Shown here: in pieces, positions 7,435-14,549 of the stretch
How positions within the stretch are numbered: position 1 is the first letter of the stretch
Layout: the number at the start of each line of letters is the position of its first letter
Origin: Heteroscillospira sp050943935
Lineage (GTDB): Bacteria > Bacillota > Clostridia > Oscillospirales > Oscillospiraceae
DNA: 31,096 bases
Assembly: GCA_050943935.1 (NCBI GenBank)
Contig: JBMNQC010000017.1
Location: 1 to 31,096, forward strand
Direction: 5' to 3'
Made by a program: the position numbers and the translations under genes
Notes under the pieces: generated by a model
Databases searched by the model: none
Told to the model about the DNA's origin: nothing
Seen by the model: the letters and a program-made list of their open reading frames with translations, nothing else

Positions 7435-8637
7435 TTGAAATACCTCATTGCCGGCAACGGCCCCGCGGCAGTCGCCGCGGCGCGTGAAATACGCGGTCTG
7501 GACACCGGCGCTCACATCATAATGGTCTCACCTGAGAATAACGAGCCATACAGCCGCATCACCGTGCCGGAGCTCATGGTGGGGGAGATAGACGAGCGGG
7601 ATATTTACTTCGCTCCCGGCTTTTATGAGGAGTGCGGAGTGGAAACCCGGCTGGGCGTGTCCCTCGCCGCCCTGCGGCCTGCGGAGCACACCGCCGTCCT
7701 CTCAGACAGTGAGGAGATACGGTACGATAAGCTACTTCTCGCCACCGGCGCCCACCCCTTCATGCCCCCCTGGGCGGATATGAGCCTGGACGGTATGTAT
7801 TCCCTGTGGGACCGCGCCGACGCTCTGGATATAGCCGGAAAGCTGAAAAAAGGCGAAAACGCCGTTATCGCAGGCGCGGGACTGGTGGCCTTCCAGGCCG
7901 CCCGCGCCCTGAACGCCTACGGTATGCGCGTAACTCTGGTGGCCAGACGCTATATCATGTCCCGCCAGCTTGACGCCAGAGCGGCAGATATGCTGAAGGC
8001 CGCCGCCGAAAGCTGCGGCGTCCGGGTGCTGCTGCACACCTCCGTTGAGGAGGTCCTCGCCGACGGCGGCGCCGTAAAGGGCGTGCGCCTCACTAACGGC
8101 GAGACCATAGAGACAAACTGCCTGCTGGCCTGCATGGGCACCAAGCCCAATCTGGCCATGCTGGAGGGGCTTGCGGACTGCTCCGGCGGTCTGGATGTGG
8201 ACGACACCATGGCCACCGCTCTGCCCGACGTGTACGCGGCGGGCGACATAGTCCGCGCCCGTATGCAGGGAAGCGATGAGCGCGCTGTGCGCGCTATATG
8301 GCCCAACGCCGTTTATCAGGGGGCCATTGCGGGACGGAACATGGCGGGAGTTGCGGAGCTGTCCGAGGGCAGCCGGGCCATGAACTCCATAGAGCTGTTC
8401 GGAGTGTCCTTCATCTCCGCCGGACAGATAGAGGCCGCCGGCGGCCAGCGTGAGCTGGTGCTGCGCAGCACTCCCAATGCCTATCAGAAGGTGATACTGG
8501 AGGGCAATATCCTCCGCGGCCTGACCTTTGCGGGCCGGGTGCAGGAGGCGGGCGTGCTGGCTGCCAAGCTGGGCACCGACTGCTCCGGCTACCTGGGCTT
8601 CGTCCCTGACTTCGATCCCGAGCTTATACGCGAATAA
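7435..8637 (+). CDS. FAD-dependent NAD(P) oxidoreductase (pyridine nucleotide-disulfide type)
   Basis: The 400-residue product starts at TTG (7435) with GGGAGGGGAG just upstream. This places the FAD-binding YLIAGNGPAAVAAA motif at the N-terminus, as the family requires; longer readings run into the previous gene in another frame. A second dinucleotide motif, IAGAGLVAFQAARAL near residue 145, binds NAD(P)H. LLATGAHP and DVYAAGDIV are the usual family landmarks near the middle and end. Flavoproteins of this kind (FNOR) are known neighbours of some CooF-CooS pairs and link ferredoxin to NAD(P). It is the last gene of the operon; a strong terminator follows. No redox-active CxxxxC disulfide is visible, so an NADH oxidase or FNOR role fits better than a disulfide reductase. 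Confidence 0.85.
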   Translation: MKYLIAGNGPAAVAAAREIRGLDTGAHIIMVSPENNEPYSRITVPELMVGEIDERDIYFAPGFYEECGVETRLGVSLAALRPAEHTAVLSDSEEIRYDKLLLATGAHPFMPPWADMSLDGMYSLWDRADALDIAGKLKKGENAVIAGAGLVAFQAARALNAYGMRVTLVARRYIMSRQLDARAADMLKAAAESCGVRVLLHTSVEEVLADGGAVKGVRLTNGETIETNCLLACMGTKPNLAMLEGLADCSGGLDVDDTMATALPDVYAAGDIVRARMQGSDERAVRAIWPNAVYQGAIAGRNMAGVAELSEGSRAMNSIELFGVSFISAGQIEAAGGQRELVLRSTPNAYQKVILEGNILRGLTFAGRVQEAGVLAAKLGTDCSGYLGFVPDFDPELIRE

Positions 8638-8640
8638 AAA

Positions 8641-8669
8641 ATCCCGGTCTGTTTTTAACAGACCGGGAT
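8641..8669. terminator. Intrinsic terminator of the redox operon
   Basis: A perfect 13-bp stem (8641-8653 with 8657-8669) with a TTT loop lies four bases after the stop codon, followed by CTTTCGTTTTT. It is also convergent with the comB gene. Confidence 0.85.
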
Positions 8670-8679
8670 CTTTCGTTTT

Positions 8680-9375
8680 TCAGATATTATGCCGGGTGAC
8701 CTCAAACACATCCTCTCCGGTGCGCTCTACCCGCAGTACAAAGCCGAATTTGTCCACATCCGTGCACATCCAGTAGTCCTCCTGGGGAAAGACATCCTGA
8801 GTGCCCGGGTCGAAAAAGCGCTGAGAGGTCTCGTCTGTGCGCAGCTTTTCCAGCTCAGCCTGCATGTCAAGCTCATTTTCCTCCAGTATGCTCCGTATAT
8901 ACCGCGCGCACAGCTCATCCTCTGCGGCCAGCCTTTTTCCCTTCAGACCCATGGCCACAAGAGATACCTCCGCCGGATTTTTTTCGCGTATATACTCAGC
9001 TATGGCCCGGGAGTTCACCAGACTGCCGGTTATAATTTCGTCGGCATGGGATGCGTTCACAAGGCCCTGAGTTCCGGCGCTGGTGGTGTGCACGGCGGTT
9101 CTGCCGCGCAGCTGCGCGTCACGCACCTGATAGGGGGAGTTGCCGTAGTCAAAGCCGGGAAGCATGATTCCGCCCCGCTCTCCGGCCAGCACATATTCCG
9201 GGTGTTCGGCTTTAAGGGCGCGTGCGGTCTCCTGAGCGCCCACGGCGTATATCTTCTCAACTCCCGCGTCAAAGAGATAGCACTCCAGAGAGAAAGCGCG
9301 GAAAACGTCAATTACCACGGTAAGCCCCCTGGCCTCCCGCGCGCCCTCCAGAAGAGACAGATGATTTATTTTCAT
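8680..9375 (-). CDS. comB: 2-phosphosulfolactate phosphatase family protein (ComB)
   Basis: A 231-residue product from MKINHLSLLEGA. This start (9375) is preferred over upstream in-frame starts because GGAAAGGAA lies before it and the family begins with this segment. Family landmarks are VVIDVFRAFS near residue 20, LAGERGG near 65, FDYGNSP, and HTTSAGTQG near 100. ComB proteins are magnesium-dependent phosphatases; the archaeal prototype acts in coenzyme M synthesis. Clostridia carry this family without the rest of that pathway, so the physiological substrate here is probably different and is unknown. It is a single gene that converges with the redox operon. Confidence 0.85.
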   Translation of the reverse strand: MKINHLSLLEGAREARGLTVVIDVFRAFSLECYLFDAGVEKIYAVGAQETARALKAEHPEYVLAGERGGIMLPGFDYGNSPYQVRDAQLRGRTAVHTTSAGTQGLVNASHADEIITGSLVNSRAIAEYIREKNPAEVSLVAMGLKGKRLAAEDELCARYIRSILEENELDMQAELEKLRTDETSQRFFDPGTQDVFPQEDYWMCTDVDKFGFVLRVERTGEDVFEVTRHNI

Positions 9376-9471
9376 AGCTTTATTTCCTTTCCGTCTGATA
9401 TAACTGTCAGCAATGATAACTCGCTTTTTGTCCCGAAGCAAGCGGTATAATGTAAACTTTTTGAATAAAAC

Positions 9472-9495
9472 ATCCCCGGCAGTCCTGCCGGGGAT
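9472..9495 (-). terminator. Intrinsic terminator after the TPM gene
   Basis: An 11-bp perfect stem (9472-9482 with 9485-9495) is followed on the minus strand by GTTTTATT. It ends the xpaC-telA-lemA-TPM operon. Confidence 0.8.
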
Positions 9496-9513
9496 ATAAA
9501 ACGAACTTGATTT

Positions 9514-10380
9514 TTACCTGCGTCCGCCGCCGCCTCCGCCGGAGAAACCGCCACCGCCGAAGCCGCTGCCGCCCCCGAAGCCTCCGCCTCCAAAGCCGCC
9601 GAAACCGCCGCCTCCGCCGAAGCCTCCGCCTCCGCGGTGGTCATCGTCATCCCAGTAGCGCCTGCTTCTGTGGGAGCCGAACATGGTGCCCAGCCAGAAG
9701 GGGAAGAAGCCGCCGCGTCTGTAACCGCCCATACGGCGGTAGCGCCGCCCGGAGGTGAGTATGCTGATAATGAGCAGGATAATCACTATTTGCAGCAGCC
9801 CGGAAATTGCGCTGCCTCCTGCACTTGATTCATGCTGCTCCTGACCGTAGCTCTGCTGATATGCGGGATTGGAGGCCACCACCTCTGAGCCGTAATACCC
9901 GTCAAACCAGCTCAGCAGCTGCATGAAGGTGTCTGTCACGGCCTTGTCATACTGGCCTGCGTCAAAGGGCTTGGCCAGATAGTCGTCAAGCAGAGAGTTC
10001 ACATCGTCGTTGGTGAGACTGTCCGTAAGTCCCAGACCCTGCACCAGCCAGAACTTGCGCTCCTGTATGCCCAGAAGCAGGAGTACGCCGTTGTTCTGCT
10101 CGGCGCTGCCAACGCCCCAGTTGTTAAAAAGCTCGGTGGCGTACTCGTCGGCATACATACCGTCCAGATAGTCCACGGTGACCACAACTACCTGAGCGCC
10201 CGAGCATTGCTGCTCCAGAGCGCCGTTGTAGTTCACTATAAGGTCCTCAGTCTGAGGAGTGAGCACATCTGCGTAGTCGGCCACATAAAATTTCTCGCTC
10301 TTCTCCACAACCGCCGCGGCGGGAAGGACAAGGGAAAATGCCAGCACGGCGCATAAAAGCACAGAAATAAACCTTTTCAT
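9514..10380 (-). CDS. TPM domain protein (YgcG family) with Gly-rich tail
   Basis: The 288-residue product starts with a signal peptide (MKRFISVLLCAVLAFSLVLP). An extracytoplasmic TPM domain follows at about residues 30-160 (FYVADYADVLTPQTED, NNGVLLLLGIQERKFWL, GLTDSLTND). A transmembrane helix lies near residue 195 (GLLQIVIILLIISILTSG), then a basic stretch and a Gly/Phe-rich tail of GGGFGG repeats. TPM proteins are often encoded beside LemA, as here. The start at 10380 lies one base after the lemA stop (TGATATG), so translation is probably coupled. The role of the family is poorly defined (envelope-associated; some members have phosphatase activity). Confidence 0.85.
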   Translation of the reverse strand: MKRFISVLLCAVLAFSLVLPAAAVVEKSEKFYVADYADVLTPQTEDLIVNYNGALEQQCSGAQVVVVTVDYLDGMYADEYATELFNNWGVGSAEQNNGVLLLLGIQERKFWLVQGLGLTDSLTNDDVNSLLDDYLAKPFDAGQYDKAVTDTFMQLLSWFDGYYGSEVVASNPAYQQSYGQEQHESSAGGSAISGLLQIVIILLIISILTSGRRYRRMGGYRRGGFFPFWLGTMFGSHRSRRYWDDDDHRGGGGFGGGGGFGGFGGGGFGGGSGFGGGGFSGGGGGGRR

Positions 10381-10381
10381 A

Positions 10382-10948
10382 TCAGTACCACATTTCTCCG
10401 AAATAATCGGGGGTGTCAATGTCGGAGTTCCAGTAGAACCATTCGGCGGGGAACTGGTAGATTACATCCCGGTAAAAGCCGCGCACCGCCTCGTTGTAGC
10501 CGGATTGCTCGATCACACCGCCGGCGTTTTTAAAAGTGGAGACATAGGTTTCCACAGCCTTGGCGTCACGTTCGGAGAGCTCGCATTTGTCCAGCTCCTG
10601 CTTCAGAACGTCAAAGGCATTCTCCAGCTCGCAGTCGTTGTAGTAATAGCCGGATACGCTGCCGGAGTAGCTCATATACTCCCGTGCCTGGCTCAGGTCC
10701 TCGCACTCGGATGTGAGCTCATAGCTCTTGCCCACGGAGAGCAGGCCGTTCGCCGCCTCGCTGCGCTTCTGAAGCTGAGAGTAGATGCTGGGATGGGTGT
10801 AGCCCTCCATATCCACTCCGGTGTAAAAAAGCTCCTCAACCTGCCGGGACTGCTTTTCAATGTCTACCTTCGCGCCCGTAAAGGTGGAGCCGGCTACGAT
10901 AAGCGCGGCCAGTATGATAGCTACGGGTTTTTTGCTGAGAAATGACAT
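10382..10948 (-). CDS. lemA: LemA family protein
   Basis: The 188-residue protein has one N-terminal transmembrane segment (PVAIILAALIVAGSTF) and a helical extracytoplasmic domain. This matches the membrane-anchored four-helix LemA family, which is usually about 180-200 residues. The segment NDCELENAFDVLKQELDKCE fits its heptad-rich helices. The family function is not settled; it is commonly paired with TPM/YgcG proteins. The gene lies 17 bases after telA, with GGAAC upstream, and is coupled to the TPM gene. The sequence is diverged and LemA is called partly from context. Confidence 0.7.
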   Translation of the reverse strand: MSFLSKKPVAIILAALIVAGSTFTGAKVDIEKQSRQVEELFYTGVDMEGYTHPSIYSQLQKRSEAANGLLSVGKSYELTSECEDLSQAREYMSYSGSVSGYYYNDCELENAFDVLKQELDKCELSERDAKAVETYVSTFKNAGGVIEQSGYNEAVRGFYRDVIYQFPAEWFYWNSDIDTPDYFGEMWY

Positions 10949-10965
10949 AATTTGTTCCTTTCAGA

Positions 10966-12111
10966 TTAGCCGCGTATTTCCAGCAGCTTCTGCTTCAGCT
11001 CGCCCTCTATGCGGCCCAGCTCGGTCTCGGCCTGGGCGCGGCGGGCGCGGCCCTCGTCCTGAATCTGGCGGACCTCCTCCAGACTGGCGATGAGCTGCTC
11101 GTTGGTGTGCTTGAGAGTCTCCATATCCACGATCCCGCGCTCAGACTCTCTGGCTATCTCGGCGGAGCCGGTGCGCAGCACCTCGGCGTTTTTCCTCAAA
11201 AGCTCGTTGGTCACGTTGGTGACCTCGCGCTGGGCCTCCATGGCCTGCTTGGAGTGCTGCAGGCTGAGGGCCAGCACCATCTGGCTCTTCCACAGGGGTA
11301 TGGTGTTAACTATGGAGGTCTGTATCTTCTCAGCCATCAGACTGTCGTTGTTCTGTATCATGCGGATCTGAGGGGCCATCTGTATGGATATCATGCGGGT
11401 CAGCTCCAGGTCGTGAAGCTTTTTCTCAAAGCGGCCTATCATATTGGCAAAGTCGTTGGCTGCCTGGGCGTCCTCGGGCAGACCGCTCTCCTGAGCCTTG
11501 GCCTTCATGGCCGGCAGCTCGGTGTTCTGCAGCTGCTCCAGTTTCAGCCGTCCGGCAAGGATATACATGGTCAGCTCCTTGTAGTAGCCCTGATTCATAT
11601 CGTACATCTTGTCCATCATGGCGATGTCCTTGTTCAGGGTTATCCAGTGCTTGTCAAGCATGGAGCTTATCTTGTCCACGTTTACCTCGGCCTTGTTGTA
11701 CTGGGTCTTCAGCTCCGCAATGCGATTGCCGGTTTTTTTGAAGAAGCCGAGAAATCCCTTTTTCTCATTCTCATCAAAATCAAAGCCCTTCAGCTCCACC
11801 ACCAGGTCGGAGAGCATATCGCCCACTTCGCCAAGATCCTTGGTGCGCACGGTGCCCAGAGCCTGGCCGGAGAAATCGGCTATATTCTTCTGGGCGGCCG
11901 CGCCGTAGCTGAGTATCTGGGTGGCGTCGGTCACGTCTATCTGTCCGGCAAATTCACGGACGGCGGCCTGCTCCTCGGGGGAGAGCTTTGAGATTTCGGG
12001 GCGCTCGGAGGGAGCGTCCTTTGCCGGAGCCTCCACAGGCTCCACGGCCTGAGCCTCAGCGGCTGCGCCGGGGTTAAGTGTCAGCTTGGGAATATAAGTG
12101 TTGTTATCCAT
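10966..12111 (-). CDS. telA: TelA family (toxic anion resistance) protein
   Basis: The 381-residue soluble, strongly helical protein has a Pro/Ala-rich N-terminal tail of about 40 residues and then the TelA core. Landmarks are ISSMLDKHWITLNKDI, YKELTMYILAGRLKLEQL, IQMAPQIRMIQNNDS and TSIVNTIPLWKSQMVLAL. The length is normal for the family. TelA is named from tellurite resistance on plasmids, but chromosomal copies next to xpaC (as in Bacillus) are linked to envelope stress and do not imply tellurite exposure. It lies 29 bases downstream of xpaC in the same operon. Confidence 0.9.
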   Translation of the reverse strand: MDNNTYIPKLTLNPGAAAEAQAVEPVEAPAKDAPSERPEISKLSPEEQAAVREFAGQIDVTDATQILSYGAAAQKNIADFSGQALGTVRTKDLGEVGDMLSDLVVELKGFDFDENEKKGFLGFFKKTGNRIAELKTQYNKAEVNVDKISSMLDKHWITLNKDIAMMDKMYDMNQGYYKELTMYILAGRLKLEQLQNTELPAMKAKAQESGLPEDAQAANDFANMIGRFEKKLHDLELTRMISIQMAPQIRMIQNNDSLMAEKIQTSIVNTIPLWKSQMVLALSLQHSKQAMEAQREVTNVTNELLRKNAEVLRTGSAEIARESERGIVDMETLKHTNEQLIASLEEVRQIQDEGRARRAQAETELGRIEGELKQKLLEIRG

Positions 12112-12140
12112 AAAAATCTACCTCTTTTATCGTAATGGTT

Positions 12141-12809
12141 TTAAAAGTCCTTGTTTCCCAGTCCCTCACGGTTGAGCATGGAGTTCATAACCTGAATATC
12201 CGTCTCAATATCCAGAGCCTGATTTGCGAACAGCGAGTCCAGCTGCTTTTCATAGGCCTTTATAGCCGTGTCCAGCATATCCTCTATGCGCTCCATGGTA
12301 CCGCTTATGTTCTCGCCCCGGATGCCCTGACTGCCCATGCGGTCATAGGCGTTCAGGAGCTTTATGGTGGTGGGCAGATAGTAGCTCAGAAAGCGCTTTA
12401 TCTGGGGCACATCGCTGGGGTCGTGTACTGCGTCCTGCACTATCTTGTCTGAGATCTCCATTATCTTGTTTATCCGGGCGCGCACATCGGCGTTTTGTAT
12501 AGAGGAGTACAGCCGCCCCATTTCTTTCTGGGCGGTTTTGCCCTCGGCTATGATGGCGTCTATCTCCGCACCGTAAGACACGTCGCTCTCGGGCTGGACC
12601 TCCTCGTCAGCGGATACAGGGGCGCTTTTGGAGGCATGCTTTGCAAATACGGGGCGGGATGCCGCTGCCGCCATAGCGGACAGCGCCGCGGCAACCGCCA
12701 GCGCCCACAGCTTATATATGGGCAGGATGAAAGCCAGTACCGCCCAGACTATGGCGAATACATAAATGCTCCCAACGCCGGAGCCGCGTTTTTTGTTTTT
12801 AGCTGCCAT
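12141..12809 (-). CDS. xpaC: XpaC-like membrane protein
   Basis: The 222-residue protein has two N-terminal transmembrane segments (about residues 13-33 and 35-52), a charged linker, and a helical cytoplasmic domain (GRLYSSIQNADVRARINKIM, RIEDMLDTAIKAYEKQLDSL). This matches the XpaC family, annotated for 5-bromo-4-chloroindolyl phosphate hydrolysis. Pairing with telA is the strongest support. It is the first gene of the operon; GGAGG precedes the ATG and a good promoter lies at 12851-12879. The hydrolysis phenotype is indirect and the true activity is not known. Confidence 0.8.
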   Translation of the reverse strand: MAAKNKKRGSGVGSIYVFAIVWAVLAFILPIYKLWALAVAAALSAMAAAASRPVFAKHASKSAPVSADEEVQPESDVSYGAEIDAIIAEGKTAQKEMGRLYSSIQNADVRARINKIMEISDKIVQDAVHDPSDVPQIKRFLSYYLPTTIKLLNAYDRMGSQGIRGENISGTMERIEDMLDTAIKAYEKQLDSLFANQALDIETDIQVMNSMLNREGLGNKDF

Positions 12810-12850
12810 GATTTTTCCTCCGATGTACTGGATACAATATATGTAAGTTT

Positions 12851-12879
12851 ATGATACTACGGATAGGAATTTGCGTCAA
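12851..12879 (-). promoter_or_regulatory. Promoter of the xpaC-telA-lemA-TPM operon
   Basis: On the minus strand TTGACG (12874-12879) and TATCAT (12851-12856) are separated by 17 bases, about 42 bases before the xpaC start. Confidence 0.75.
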
Positions 12880-12910
12880 GGACATTTACCGGGCTGCCGC
12901 AGGAAAGTAC

Positions 12911-12939
12911 TTGCATAGCGGATGAAAACCATGTATAAT
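12911..12939 (+). promoter_or_regulatory. Promoter of the rpe-recR region
   Basis: TTGCAT (12911-12916) and TATAAT (12934-12939) are separated by 17 bases. It is divergent from the xpaC promoter 32 bases away. Confidence 0.75.
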
Positions 12940-13086
12940 ACTATTCTGTAATCGCCGCAAAGACAGGGCTGCCCCGAAACGGAGCAGCCCCTATATATGA
13001 AAGCGGCGGCGCGCGCCATACCGCTAAAGCATACTATGCGCCCGGTGCGTCCGGCGTGAAGCGCAGCGCGAAGGGAGAAAAAGACC
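12940..13086 (+). other. Long GC-rich 5' leader of rpe
   Basis: About 140 transcribed bases precede the rpe ATG. They include a hairpin (12966-12972 with 12984-12990, with an inner CCG/CGG pairing) and a GC-rich second half. No riboswitch class is recognised and there is no T-run after the hairpin. GAAGGGAG is the ribosome binding site. Confidence 0.4.
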
Positions 13087-13734
13087 ATGATAAAAATTGC
13101 ACCTTCCATTCTGTCCGCCGATTTTGCCAGACTCGGTGAGGAGATAAATACCGTCCTGGAGGCCGATTGGCTCCATGTGGACGTTATGGACGGCCTTTTT
13201 GTCCCCAATATTTCAATAGGCATCCCCGTGGTGGCCTCTCTGCGCCGCGCCACGGATATGTTTCTGGACGTTCACCTGATGATAGAGCGTCCCCAGCGCT
13301 ATGTGCGGGACTTTTGCCGCGCAGGCGCGGACCTGGTGGTGTTCCATGTTGAGGCAGCCCAGCCCCAGGATATTTTTGAGGCCCTAGAGTCCGTCCGGGC
13401 CGAGGGAAAAATGGTTGGCCTGTCCGTAAAACCCAAAACCCCCGCGGGAGTTATAATGCCCTATCTGCCTCTCATAGACCTGGTACTGGTGATGACTGTG
13501 GAGCCCGGCTTCGGCGGCCAGAAGTTCATGGCCGATATGCTGCCCAAGATAGAGGAGCTGCGCGCCGCCATAGAGAAGTATAACCCCGCCTGCCATCTGG
13601 AGGTGGACGGCGGCGTTGATGTGAACACCGCGCCTCTGGTGAAGAAGGCCGGCGCCGATGTCCTGGTGGCCGGCAGCGCCGTGTTCGGCAAGGCCGACAG
13701 GGCGGAGGCCATAAGAGCCATACGCAACATCTGA
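13087..13734 (+). CDS. rpe: Ribulose-phosphate 3-epimerase
   Basis: The 215-residue TIM-barrel enzyme interconverts D-ribulose 5-phosphate and D-xylulose 5-phosphate in the cytoplasmic pentose phosphate pathway. Diagnostic motifs are IAPSILSADFARLGEE (N-terminus, with the substrate-contacting Ser), HVDVMDGLFVPN, DVHLMIERP, MTVEPGFGGQKFM and VDGGVDVNTA followed by LVAGSAVFG (phosphate-binding). The length is normal for the family. It lies 16 bases before recR and is probably cotranscribed with it. Confidence 0.97.
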   Translation: MIKIAPSILSADFARLGEEINTVLEADWLHVDVMDGLFVPNISIGIPVVASLRRATDMFLDVHLMIERPQRYVRDFCRAGADLVVFHVEAAQPQDIFEALESVRAEGKMVGLSVKPKTPAGVIMPYLPLIDLVLVMTVEPGFGGQKFMADMLPKIEELRAAIEKYNPACHLEVDGGVDVNTAPLVKKAGADVLVAGSAVFGKADRAEAIRAIRNI

Positions 13735-13750
13735 TAAGGAGTTTACCGGT

Positions 13751-14353
13751 ATGTCATCCGTTTTTCCCGCCGCTCTTGAAAATCTCATAGACTGCTTTGC
13801 CGCCCTGCCCGGCATAGGTAAAAAGAGCGCCCAGCGCCTGGCCTTTCATGTGCTATCTCTGCCCGACGGCGAGGCGGAGGGCTTTGCTCAGGCCATAATG
13901 CAGGCCAGAGGCAGCGTCCACTGCTGTCCCGTGTGCCAGAACCTCACCGATGAGGAGCTGTGCTCCGTCTGCCGCAGCGACAAGCGGGATAAGTCTACCA
14001 TCTGCGTGGTTGCCGAGCCGCGGGATGTTGTCAGCATAGAGCGCAGCCGGGAGTATAACGGAGTTTATCATGTGCTGCACGGCGTGCTGTCGCCTCTCAG
14101 CCGCGTCGGGCCGGATGATATACGCATCCGGGAGCTGATGGACCGCATAGCCGCCGGCGGAGTGAGCGAGGTCATAATGGCCACAAACCCCGACACCGAG
14201 GGCGACACCACCGCCCTGTATATTTCCCGCCTCATCCGCCCCTTCGGCGTAAAAGTCACCCGTCTGGCCTACGGCATACCCGTCGGCTCCAATCTGGAGT
14301 TCGCGGACGATGCCACTCTTCTGCGTGCGCTTGAGGGCAGAAGAGAACTTTAA
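13751..14353 (+). CDS. recR: Recombination mediator RecR
   Basis: The 200-residue protein acts with RecO (and RecF) to load RecA on SSB-coated gaps. All domains are visible: a helix-hairpin-helix (LPGIGKKSAQRLAFHVL, residues 19-35), a C4 zinc finger (CCPVCQNLTDEELCSVC, about 58-74), a Toprim domain (ICVVAEPRDVVSIER, ATNPDTEGDTTALYI) and the C-terminal Walker-B-like part (LAYGIPVGSNLEF). It often follows dnaX and ybaB in Firmicutes; here it follows rpe instead. TAAGGAG lies before the ATG. Confidence 0.97.
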   Translation: MSSVFPAALENLIDCFAALPGIGKKSAQRLAFHVLSLPDGEAEGFAQAIMQARGSVHCCPVCQNLTDEELCSVCRSDKRDKSTICVVAEPRDVVSIERSREYNGVYHVLHGVLSPLSRVGPDDIRIRELMDRIAAGGVSEVIMATNPDTEGDTTALYISRLIRPFGVKVTRLAYGIPVGSNLEFADDATLLRALEGRREL

Positions 14354-14549
14354 CATTTTTCAGGATAATTTGTCCGCCAGGGCTATTTGTGCCGGCGGAA
14401 GGTTATAACAGAGACAAACAATAAATATTTGAGCTTTATTTTGGGCGATATTTGGCGCTGCCTGCGGTGCTCTGTGTATCAGGACAGAACACCTATAAAG
14501 GCGGGGCCGCGCTTTAGCTTGCCCGAAAAGCTCTGAAAAGGAGTATATA
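14354..14549 (+). other. Intergenic leader of the RNase J gene
   Basis: This gap has two hairpins: 14372-14377 with 14393-14398, and a larger one with one mismatch (14466-14475 with 14484-14493). No clear sigma-A promoter or T-run was found. AAGGAG before the ATG at 14550 is the ribosome binding site. RNase J transcripts in Firmicutes can be regulated through their leaders; relevance here is inference. Confidence 0.35.

Noticed and set aside
8680..9375. ComB taken as evidence of coenzyme M synthesis or of an archaeal origin
   Set aside because: The family is widespread in Firmicutes and no other coenzyme M gene is in the window.
10966..12111. TelA as a tellurite-resistance determinant on a mobile element
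   Set aside because: It is in a chromosomal-type operon with xpaC and lemA, with codon use like its neighbours and no mobile genes near it.
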